5,886 nt of DNA, from the NCBI GenBank assembly GCA_964493985.1, contig CAZBQL010000147.1, positions 1 through 5,886 on the forward strand, given 5' to 3'. The notes under the pieces were generated by a model. That model was not told where the DNA came from. It made no database searches and was given only the letters and a program-made list of their open reading frames with translations. The translations under genes were made by a program, and so were the position numbers. This DNA is from MGML01 sp964493985 (GTDB lineage Bacteria; Chloroflexota; Dehalococcoidia; Dehalococcoidales; UBA2162). Shown piece by piece: positions 1 through 4,500 of this stretch; positions within the stretch are counted from its first letter, which is position 1; the number at the start of each line of letters is the position of its first letter.

Positions 1-35
1 GGAGAAAGATAATATTAATCCTCGACTATATTGTA

Positions 36-41
36 TATAAT
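36..41 (+). promoter_or_regulatory. Candidate -10 box giving a leaderless rluB transcript
   Basis: A perfect TATAAT lies 7 bases upstream of the ATG at 49, so transcription from a typical distance would begin at or next to the start codon, giving a leaderless or nearly leaderless mRNA. This agrees with the absence of a Shine-Dalgarno sequence just before that ATG. The -35 region at about 12-18 is poor (TATTAA-like). The sequence is AT-rich, so a chance match is possible. A purine-rich GGAGAAAG at 1-8 is too far from any start to act as its ribosome binding site. Confidence 0.4.
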
Positions 42-48
42 CGTAGAT

Positions 49-777
49 ATGAGTGAGAAAGAGGATTTGCTGAGAGTACTTACCGGAGCTGGAGTGGGAT
101 CGAGGAGGAAAGTTGCTGCCGCCATAATGGAGGGCAGAGTGATGGTAAATGGCAAGGTTGCGGAGAACCTGCGCCAGCCGGTGAACAGTCGTAAAGATCG
201 GATAACGTTCGATGGTGTGATAATTAATCCGGTAACGGAAAAACACGTGTACCTTGTGCTGAACAAGCCGCCGGATGTGCTGTCTACGATGAACGATGAT
301 CGCGGCAGGAAGACGGTAATTGACTTTATTCCTGAAAAGTACAGGCAACTGAGATTATACCCGGCAGGCAGGCTGGACAAGGACAGCACCGGTTTGCTGC
401 TGATGACAAACGATGGAGAACTGACGAACCGGCTGACGCATCCACGCTACAGGCATGACAAGGAGTACCTGGTAACGCTGGACCGGGAAATAACAACGGA
501 TGAGAAAAACAGGCTGGAGAAGGGGATAGTGCTTGAGGACGGGAAAACGGCACCGGCGAAGATATCTAACATTAAGGCTAACCAGGAGCATACTTATTCC
601 GTTATAATTCATGAGGGCAGAAAGCGGCAGGTGCGACGGATGTTCGAGTCGCTGGGATGCAGGGTACTGGGTCTCCGGAGAATTCGGGTTGGCGGACTAA
701 CCCTGGGTGACTTGAAAGAGGGCGAAGTAAGAGAGATACCGGCAACGGAGATAAGAAAGCTGTTTGACATAAAATGA
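49..777 (+). CDS. rluB: S4-domain rRNA pseudouridine synthase, RsuA/RluB family
   Basis: This predicted enzyme isomerises a specific uridine to pseudouridine in ribosomal RNA in the cytoplasm; E. coli RluB acts on 23S rRNA helix 89. The 242-residue protein has the usual family length. Residues 5-65 form an S4 RNA-binding domain (LLRVLTGAGVGSRRK, then GRVMVNGK). The catalytic motif GRLDKDSTGLLL is at 107-118, with the nucleophilic Asp at about 110. The family motif EGRKRQVRRM is at 189-198, and RVGGLTLGDLKEGEVREI near the C-terminus. I chose ATG 49 because the S4 domain begins right after it; a TTG at 31 would add six residues and would overlap the likely -10 box. RluB is preferred to RsuA or RluE on the general motif pattern only; the exact target base cannot be read from sequence. 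The stop overlaps the next gene. Confidence 0.9.
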   Translation: MSEKEDLLRVLTGAGVGSRRKVAAAIMEGRVMVNGKVAENLRQPVNSRKDRITFDGVIINPVTEKHVYLVLNKPPDVLSTMNDDRGRKTVIDFIPEKYRQLRLYPAGRLDKDSTGLLLMTNDGELTNRLTHPRYRHDKEYLVTLDREITTDEKNRLEKGIVLEDGKTAPAKISNIKANQEHTYSVIIHEGRKRQVRRMFESLGCRVLGLRRIRVGGLTLGDLKEGEVREIPATEIRKLFDIK

Positions 778-1220
778 TAGTTAAAGTATTGATTACAGGC
801 TTATTATGCGGGTTGCTAGCGTGTATTTCCGGCTGCAGCGGGTATCCTGAAGGGATGAAAGAATTCAGGAAACTGACTGAAGAAGAGAAAGACAGGTTAG
901 TAGAAATTGCCCTTGATGCAGAAGATGCAAAAATGTTTCTGGAGAAATATGATACCTATGAAGTGTTGTTCGGCTGGGCTGAGATCACCTGGCAGAAACC
1001 TGAGGGAGAGTACATTCCAAGAGAGATAGGGATAGCTTATGACGAAGAATTCGATGAGAATCCTTTTCAGAACTCTGGTAAAGAAGGTGAATTATACGCA
1101 GATGTCACTTTCTATTTCGGCGAACCATCACGCGTGAGACTCGATGTAATCATCAATCCGGATACAGGGGAAATAGTCCATGTCGAAAAGATGGGATTAA
1201 AAATACTTCCGACGGAGTAA
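774..1220 (+). CDS. Small predicted lipoprotein of unknown function
   Basis: The 148-residue protein starts with a short type II signal peptide: Lys at 4, a hydrophobic stretch at 5-17, and a lipobox ISGC at 18-21, predicting lipidation of Cys21 and attachment to the outer face of the cytoplasmic membrane. An alternative lipobox, LLAC at 14-17, is less convincing. The mature part is acidic and soluble. The C-terminal stretch (about 108-143), DVTFYF followed by LDVIINPDTGEIVHVEKM, loosely resembles the strand pattern of PepSY-like domains (a strand followed by D-x-x-T-G-E), but I do not recognise the family. The start ATG shares bases with the rluB stop (ATGA). There is no good Shine-Dalgarno close by, so translation is probably coupled to rluB. 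A functional link with rRNA modification is not implied. Confidence 0.75.
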   Translation: MIVKVLITGLLCGLLACISGCSGYPEGMKEFRKLTEEEKDRLVEIALDAEDAKMFLEKYDTYEVLFGWAEITWQKPEGEYIPREIGIAYDEEFDENPFQNSGKEGELYADVTFYFGEPSRVRLDVIINPDTGEIVHVEKMGLKILPTE

Positions 1221-1229
1221 CCGAAGTAT
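1199..1229 (-). terminator. Weak intrinsic terminator between convergent genes
   Basis: ATACTTC (1203-1209) and GAAGTAT (1223-1229) form a perfect 7-bp stem with a 13-base loop. Read on the minus strand, the stem starts three bases after the methyltransferase stop and runs into five T (1203-1199, the first of which is in the stem), as in a rho-independent terminator. The stem is AT-rich and therefore weak. On the plus strand it straddles the lipoprotein stop codon and lacks a T-run, so it would serve that gene poorly. Confidence 0.4.
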
Positions 1230-1231
1230 AA

Positions 1232-1888
1232 TTAAGACTGGAGACAGCCACGAAGAACCCAGACTGATTCAGTAAGCTGTTCGCCGCAGAAGCTGAAGCC
1301 GTTTCTTTGAAAGAGCTGTTCGAGATCATCGAAATATGCCGGGTATTCTTCCTCTATCTCCTCGAACTCTTTAGCTTGTTCCGGATCTAACAGTTTTTGC
1401 CTGTTAAGTTCCTTCTCCGACGGATTTTTGAACATAAGGTCGGCGATGACGATCCTGCCGCCGGGCTGCAAGATATCTGACATCAGTGATACGGACACAG
1501 CTTTTTCCTCCTCGGTCAGGTGGTGGAAGGCGTAGGATGAGATGATGATGTCGATACTTTGCGGAGGAAGCGGAATATCCAGGAAATTACCTTGCAGTAC
1601 CTCCAGGTGCGGGTACTTGCTTTTACAGATTTCCCGCATTTTTTGCGAAGGATCGATTGCTGTTACCATCAACTCCTTTTCGAGGAATTTTACCGAAAGA
1701 TTGCCGGTACCGGCGCTGATGTCCAGCACCAGTGGGTTCTCATATTTCTCGAGCTCGCAATACTCAACAACCTTATCCAGGACGCGGTAATAACCGCCGA
1801 ACATCCAGTCATCGGAATCATCTGCTTTCCGCATGTCCTCATCATAGCTGAGAGCCCACCGGTCGAAATCGTTGAGTTGTTCTGTCAT
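1232..1888 (-). CDS. Class I SAM-dependent methyltransferase, YrrT-like
   Basis: This 218-residue cytoplasmic protein has a complete class I methyltransferase core. Motif I is VLDISAGTGNL (53-63), with Ser58 in place of the first Gly of the usual GxGxG. The acidic residue after strand 2 is in AIDPS (Asp79). Motif IV is SIDIIISSYAFHHLTEEEK (111-129), and the post motif is LQPGGRIVIAD (140-150). The N-terminal FDRWALSYDEDM, IDPSQKMR and SSYAFHHLTEEEK closely recall Bacillus YrrT, a putative methyltransferase encoded beside the methionine-to-cysteine recycling genes mtnN-mccA-mccB. None of those genes is here, so the substrate is open. The start codon overlaps the upstream stop (TAATG), and a Shine-Dalgarno AGAGG lies at 1893-1897 inside the upstream gene, so the pair is translated from one message. 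Confidence 0.85.
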   Translation of the reverse strand: MTEQLNDFDRWALSYDEDMRKADDSDDWMFGGYYRVLDKVVEYCELEKYENPLVLDISAGTGNLSVKFLEKELMVTAIDPSQKMREICKSKYPHLEVLQGNFLDIPLPPQSIDIIISSYAFHHLTEEEKAVSVSLMSDILQPGGRIVIADLMFKNPSEKELNRQKLLDPEQAKEFEEIEEEYPAYFDDLEQLFQRNGFSFCGEQLTESVWVLRGCLQS

Positions 1889-2379
1889 TATTCCTCTATC
1901 TCAATCTCTCCAGTGTTGATCTCCTCGGCGAAGTTGATGCGTTTTATGGAGAGGGGGAGGTAGTTGACCATTTTGCACTCGATGAGGTCTTTGAGTTTTA
2001 GTTCGTCCTCGGTGAAACGGACGCGACCGGTCTTGACCTCGATGAAGTCGATGCCCTCGTCATACTTGATTCCGACGAAGTCGATGGGATCGCCGAGGTA
2101 GAAAAGACGATCGTACTTGGTGAGTTCAAGGGTGGCGAGAAGTTCATTGAGCTTGCCGGAACGGGTCCCCTGGCTGCGGGTAATCGATGCCAGGACGTCG
2201 CGCGGCATATCTTCCAGAAGGTCATGTATCTCCTTTACCGAGTCGGCGGAAGCCAGGGCGTACCTGAGCTTGGCCTCAAGTTCAACGATATCCGGTATCT
2301 CTATTTTACGGGGCCGCATCACGAGGAAACCTACCAGCACCAGCAGGATAAATATGATTACATAGAGGGCTATTTCCAT
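1888..2379 (-). CDS. Membrane-anchored PD-(D/E)XK nuclease-like protein (Holliday-junction-resolvase-related)
   Basis: The 163-residue protein begins with one transmembrane helix (about 3-20, IALYVIIFILLVLVGFLV) followed by basic MRPRK, placing the rest in the cytoplasm. A charged, probably helical linker (28-65) precedes the nuclease-like fold: SGKLNE with Glu79, then GDPIDFVGI with Asp100, then DFIEVKTG with Glu114 and Lys116. The Glu / Asp / Glu-x-Lys spacing is that of PD-(D/E)XK nucleases, and the whole matches the family called endonuclease related to archaeal Holliday junction resolvase, in which an N-terminal membrane helix is common. Activity is inferred from the family. The start is well supported: GGTGAGGT (2387-2394 on the complement) sits 7 bases before the ATG. 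The gene leads a two-gene unit with the methyltransferase. Confidence 0.8.
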   Translation of the reverse strand: MEIALYVIIFILLVLVGFLVMRPRKIEIPDIVELEAKLRYALASADSVKEIHDLLEDMPRDVLASITRSQGTRSGKLNELLATLELTKYDRLFYLGDPIDFVGIKYDEGIDFIEVKTGRVRFTEDELKLKDLIECKMVNYLPLSIKRINFAEEINTGEIEIEE

Positions 2380-2407
2380 AATTCCTACCTCACCACTTGA
2401 GTAATTA

Positions 2408-2435
2408 CTAAATCCTAAACTCTAAATTCTGAATA
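2408..2435. repeat. Degenerate heptanucleotide tandem repeat (CTAAAYY)
   Basis: Four head-to-tail heptamers are visible: CTAAATC, CTAAACT, CTAAATT and CTGAATA. The first three agree with CTAAAYY at every position; the fourth is decayed. The array lies just upstream of the nuclease gene's ribosome binding site. Heptanucleotide short tandem repeats of this kind occur in intergenic regions of various bacteria; no function is evident here. Confidence 0.55.
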
Positions 2436-2451
2436 TGGTTAAAATTGAAGA

Positions 2452-2471
2452 TAAGATTTACACCAATCTTA
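2452..2471. promoter_or_regulatory. Perfect palindrome, candidate operator
   Basis: TAAGATT (2452-2458) and AATCTTA (2465-2471) form a perfect 7-bp inverted repeat around a 6-base spacer (TACACC). A 20-bp dyad of this size between divergent genes could be an operator for a dimeric regulator acting on either gene. No regulator gene is present in the window and the local composition is AT-rich, so the call is tentative. Confidence 0.3.
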
Positions 2472-2543
2472 CAATATTTATATGGGGGGTAAAAGAACGA
2501 TTACTGTTCAGGAAGTAATTTATCTGATAATTAACGGGCTCAT

Positions 2544-2549
2544 TATAAT
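2544..2549 (+). promoter_or_regulatory. Candidate -10 box for the MFS leader transcript
   Basis: A perfect TATAAT at 2544-2549 is the best -10 match before the MFS leader. Initiation about 7 bases downstream (near 2556) would give an untranslated leader of about 240 bases to the MFS start, including all the RNA structures described here. The -35 side is weak (TTTATC at 2519-2524 with a 19-base spacer). Confidence 0.35.
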
Positions 2550-2572
2550 AATTTTAAACTTGTGAAGGGTCA

Positions 2573-2634
2573 CCGGATGATGTAATATATCTTATTTCAA
2601 GGCACTCGTCAGTGCGGAATTGATCATTTTCCGG
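2573..2634 (+). promoter_or_regulatory. Structured stem in the 5' part of the MFS leader RNA
   Basis: CCGGATGAT (2573-2581) can pair with ATCAT (2623-2627) and CCGG (2631-2634), giving 9 base pairs interrupted only by a TTT bulge. Inside it, GCACT (2602-2606) and AGTGC (2611-2615) form a perfect hairpin with a CGTC tetraloop. The structure ends seven bases before the ATG of the leader ORF. It does not match a riboswitch class I know; in particular the T-box sequence is absent. Confidence 0.4.
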
Positions 2635-2641
2635 TTTCTTT

Positions 2642-2752
2642 ATGCGTTTTAGTTGGCTGATAACAGGGGATTTCGTGCGTAGCAGGCGGGTACCCGTAGG
2701 GAGTATAAAAACATATAGACCCGTAAACGAGAAAGGCGGGTGTCCGAAATAA
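2642..2752 (+). CDS. Putative leader peptide of the MFS attenuator
   Basis: An ATG at 2642 opens a 36-codon frame ending at TAA 2750-2752. A more likely start is GTG 2675 (codon 12), preceded by AGGGGA at 2665-2670 with a 4-base spacer, giving 25 residues; the ATG has no ribosome binding site. The peptide is basic: near its start it reads RSRRVPVGS and it ends YRPVNEKGGCPK. It is not a recognisable enzyme or toxin. Its position is what suggests its role: it covers both copies of AGGCGGGT and ACCCGTA, and its stop codon falls in the loop of the terminator directly before the MFS gene. That is the layout of ribosome-mediated attenuation leaders known upstream of several antibiotic-resistance genes. 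Which signal would stall the ribosome is unknown; the clustered Arg codons (CGT, AGG, CGG) and the Pro codons are candidates. Confidence 0.5.
   Translation: MRFSWLITGDFVRSRRVPVGSIKTYRPVNEKGGCPK
2684..2741 (+). promoter_or_regulatory. Alternative-pairing module (antiterminator candidate)
   Basis: Two 8-base copies of AGGCGGGT (2684-2691, 2734-2741) flank two copies of ACCCGTA (2692-2698, 2719-2725). CGGGT 2687-2691 can pair with ACCCG 2719-2723 (structure 1:2), or that same ACCCG can pair with CGGGT 2737-2741 (2:3). The 2:3 pairing uses the first bases of the terminator's 5' arm, so it is incompatible with the full terminator stem. A ribosome held over the first copy would block 1:2 and favour 2:3, that is, read-through into the MFS gene. 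The stems are only 5 bp plus one G-U pair, so the strength of the switch is uncertain. Confidence 0.5.
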
Positions 2753-2771
2753 TAATCGGACACTCTTTTTT
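2738..2771 (+). terminator. Strong intrinsic terminator directly before the MFS gene
   Basis: GTGTCCGA (2740-2747) and TCGGACAC (2756-2763) form a perfect 8-bp stem. It is extended outward by a G-T wobble (2739/2764) and a G-C pair (2738/2765), around the 8-base loop AATAATAA, and followed immediately by six T (2766-2771). This is a textbook rho-independent terminator on the plus strand. No full gene ends upstream on this strand for over 1.5 kb, so it most likely terminates the leader RNA of the MFS gene, starting only 22 bases downstream. Confidence 0.85.
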
Positions 2772-2793
2772 CATGATTACGGGGAAACCGGAT

Positions 2794-3990
2794 ATGAAAG
2801 AAAAAATTAAGAGTGTACTCATACTTTTCAATAAGAGCGGGATATGGAGTCGAAATCTTGTTTTACTGGCTGCTGCTATTTTTCTGCTGAGTCTTGGTAC
2901 CGGCTTACAGAATGGAGTCAATACCAACTTTATGCAAGAGCTGGGATTGAGCGGTTCACAGGTACTGCTCCAGGCAGGTATCAGAGAGATCCCCGGACTG
3001 GGACTGATGTTTATCGCAGCCCTTGTCATGCATCTTCCTCTTACGTGGCGAGCGATAGTCTCGGTTGCCGTTATGGGTGCAGGATATGCGCTATATGCCG
3101 CAGTTCATTCATGGACGGGACTTGCTGTTGTGTCTATCACCGCTAGCCTTGGTTTTCATCTCTGGATGCCTCTGAACAACTCACTGGGACTCGGTCTGGC
3201 AAGCACGGAAAATACAGGTAAGGTGCTTGGTTCTCTGGCATCTATCGCTGCGCTTGCTTCCATGGCAGGTATCGGGAGTATTATGGTTTTAACGCAATGG
3301 TTTTCGCTGCGCGTGATGGCAGGGATTGCTGGAGTATTGATAATCGCTGCAGCAGTAGTACTTACCCGTTTACCTAAGAATATCGGCGAGACAACAAAGA
3401 ATCAACCCCGCCTTCTCTTCAGGTGGCGTTACTGGTTATATTATGTTCTCCTGCTTTTCGAAGGATCACGCACTCAGGTATTTTCGGCATTCAATATTAT
3501 GGTGCTGGTTTACAATTACAGTCTATCGGCACTTCAGATCAGCTTCCTGCTTCTTGCCAGCAGCTTCGTCAACTTTCTGCTCACACCACGCATTGGCCTG
3601 ATTCTCGATGTACTTGGTGAACGAACTACCCTCACTGTGGGTTATGTTGCATTGGCTCTCTGTTTTGTTGGCTACGCCCTTGTCGATAACGTATGGTTTC
3701 TCTGTGTGATGGTGGTTTTTATCAATCTTCTTGTTACCTTAAGTATAGGACTCTCAACGTATGTAAACCGCATCGCTCCTCCCGAGGAACTTACGCCAAC
3801 TCTTTCCACTGGAGTCAGTGTCAACCATATCACGTCGGTCGGGATGTCATTCCTGGCCGGGTTCCTTTTACCGATCGTTGGTTATAAAGTATTGTGCTGG
3901 GGGGTAGTGGCAATTGTTTTGTTATCAGTACCCTTTACACTGGCGATGCGTACTCAGTCTCTACAGCTGATGACTTCCGAAGGCGAGTAA
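2794..3990 (+). CDS. Major facilitator superfamily transporter, substrate unknown
   Basis: The 398-residue inner-membrane protein shows about 12 hydrophobic helices (roughly 21-40, 58-80, 86-105, 107-125, 145-168, 172-192, 212-232, 245-265, 278-296, 299-318, 340-362, 366-386), with a basic cytoplasmic loop at about 193-211 between the two six-helix halves. IGLILDVLGERTT (268-280) resembles the conserved MFS loop between helices 8 and 9. Substrate and direction cannot be read, but drug or metabolite efflux would fit attenuation-type control. I chose ATG 2794: GGGGA at 2781-2785 lies 8 bases before it. The longer frame begins at GTG 2740 inside the terminator stem and would translate the hairpin; ATG 2773 directly follows the T-run with no ribosome binding site. 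No terminator is evident after the stop. Confidence 0.85.
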   Translation: MKEKIKSVLILFNKSGIWSRNLVLLAAAIFLLSLGTGLQNGVNTNFMQELGLSGSQVLLQAGIREIPGLGLMFIAALVMHLPLTWRAIVSVAVMGAGYALYAAVHSWTGLAVVSITASLGFHLWMPLNNSLGLGLASTENTGKVLGSLASIAALASMAGIGSIMVLTQWFSLRVMAGIAGVLIIAAAVVLTRLPKNIGETTKNQPRLLFRWRYWLYYVLLLFEGSRTQVFSAFNIMVLVYNYSLSALQISFLLLASSFVNFLLTPRIGLILDVLGERTTLTVGYVALALCFVGYALVDNVWFLCVMVVFINLLVTLSIGLSTYVNRIAPPEELTPTLSTGVSVNHITSVGMSFLAGFLLPIVGYKVLCWGVVAIVLLSVPFTLAMRTQSLQLMTSEGE

Positions 3991-4018
3991 CATAATTCAA
4001 GCAGTCTGTAATAAAAAA

Positions 4019-4047
4019 TTGTCATATCAGTTCATTCTCTTTATAAT
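4019..4047 (+). promoter_or_regulatory. Strong sigma70-type promoter of the DinB gene
   Basis: TTGTCA (4019-4024, five of six consensus bases) and a perfect TATAAT (4042-4047) are separated by exactly 17 bases. Transcription should start near 4054, leaving a leader of about 40 bases. Two more perfect TATAAT hexamers follow at 4055-4060 and 4067-4072, but neither has a comparable -35 partner. Confidence 0.7.
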
Positions 4048-4095
4048 ATAGTATTATAATCGTTTTTATAATAAATAAATCCAGCGGAGGTAAAA

Positions 4096-4300
4096 GTGGA
4101 CGCAAAAGCATTTGTGAAAATTGGTATTGATGGCCTGGACCGGAATCTCAGCAGGGTAACCGACGGACTAAAACAGGAGGAGATAGCATGGAGACCGGCC
4201 TACGGCGCTAACTCTATCGGGCTTATCCTGTTTCATATGTTTAAATCCGAGGATTCTTTTATACAGGAGCGACTGCAGGAAAAGCAGTCGGTCTGGGAAT
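4096..4300 (+). CDS. DinB-family protein, N-terminal part, cut by assembly gap
   Basis: Only the first 68 residues are visible before the run of N. They match the start of a DinB/DUF664-type four-helix-bundle protein: a first helix (ALKxF-like, about 3-25), the motif AWRPAYGANSIG (31-42), then ILFHMFKSEDSFI (44-56), in which His47 is in the position of the first metal-ligand histidine. Members bind a divalent metal, and some are thiol-dependent S-transferases (bacillithiol BstA, mycothiol-dependent enzymes). The family is usually about 150-170 residues, so some 80-100 residues are missing; the 100-N gap codes at most 33 if taken literally, so its true length is probably larger. The GTG start is supported by GGAGG at 4086-4090 and a good promoter. 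The reading frame across the gap cannot be trusted. Confidence 0.7.
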
Positions 4301-4400
4301 NNNNNNNNNNNNNNNNNNNNNNNNNNNNNNNNNNNNNNNNNNNNNNNNNNNNNNNNNNNNNNNNNNNNNNNNNNNNNNNNNNNNNNNNNNNNNNNNNNNN
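4301..4400. other. Assembly gap (100 N)
   Basis: Exactly 100 N, the conventional placeholder for a scaffold join of unknown length. It removes the C-terminal part of the DinB gene and possibly further sequence. A perfect 7-bp inverted repeat (CGACTGC 4270-4276, GCAGTCG 4284-4290) lies just before it and a GC-rich hairpin just after it; either might have impeded sequencing or assembly. Confidence 0.95.
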
Positions 4401-4407
4401 AGTTCAA

Positions 4408-4430
4408 CCTGTGAGACATACACTCACGGG
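4408..4430 (+). terminator. GC-rich hairpin after the gap, possible terminator
   Basis: CCTGTGAG (4408-4415) pairs with CTCACGGG (4423-4430) in an 8-bp stem with one T-G wobble and a 7-base loop. No T-run follows, so it is not a standard intrinsic terminator. It could mark the end of the gene interrupted by the gap. The rest of 4401-4500 contains no recognisable coding sequence. Confidence 0.3.
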
Positions 4431-4458
4431 ATAAACAATGTCCGGTACGTAAATAGAC

Positions 4459-4488
4459 GTGACATTTGCGATAATGGTTTGATATATA
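4459..4488 (+). promoter_or_regulatory. Candidate promoter of the LmbE-family gene
   Basis: GTGACA (4459-4464, five of six bases of TTGACA) is followed after 18 bases by TATATA (4483-4488, four of six bases of TATAAT). A start near 4495 would leave only a few untranslated bases before ATG 4501. If this is not active, the gene depends on transcription entering from across the gap. Confidence 0.35.
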
Positions 4489-4500
4489 AGAAGAGTATCG

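Larger units (their letters stand above)
2380..2641. other. Divergent AT-rich intergenic region without a protein gene
   Basis: This stretch separates the minus-strand nuclease gene from the plus-strand MFS leader ORF. It contains the nuclease ribosome binding site, a degenerate heptanucleotide repeat, a 20-bp palindrome, a TATAAT box and a bulged stem, each listed separately. I see no convincing protein-coding gene: the only small plus-strand reading frame (GTG 2562 to TAA 2585, seven codons) has no ribosome binding site. No clear promoter for the minus-strand genes stands out, although it must lie here. Confidence 0.6.

Noticed and set aside
1232..2379. Restriction-modification system (nuclease plus methyltransferase)
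   Set aside because: The methyltransferase lacks the DPPY/NPPY or cytosine-methylase PC motif and matches a small-molecule YrrT-like type; the nuclease is a short membrane-anchored protein without a target-recognition domain.
2495..2509. GAAC-N7-GTTC as a LexA/SOS box
   Set aside because: The spacing differs from the GAAC-N4-GTTC box of Gram-positive LexA, the arms are only 4 bp and do not extend, and neither flanking gene is a typical SOS gene. The name DinB for the downstream family does not imply SOS control.
2562..2585. Seven-codon frame GTG to TAA as an additional leader peptide
   Set aside because: No ribosome binding site and too short to distinguish from chance.
2554..2763. 69-codon minus-strand frame antisense to the MFS leader
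   Set aside because: Its start lies in the terminator stem, no ribosome binding site is evident, the product resembles no family, and the plus-strand regulatory structures explain the sequence better.
2556..2793. A T-box, fluoride, guanidine or other known riboswitch in the MFS leader
   Set aside because: No T-box core sequence or other consensus I know is present, and the leader ORF with competing repeats accounts for the terminator. A covariance-model search would be decisive.
4402..4434. Continuation of the DinB protein after the gap (frame ending TAA 4432-4434)
   Set aside because: The ten residues in this frame show no DinB C-terminal feature, and frame continuity through a placeholder gap of unknown length is meaningless.
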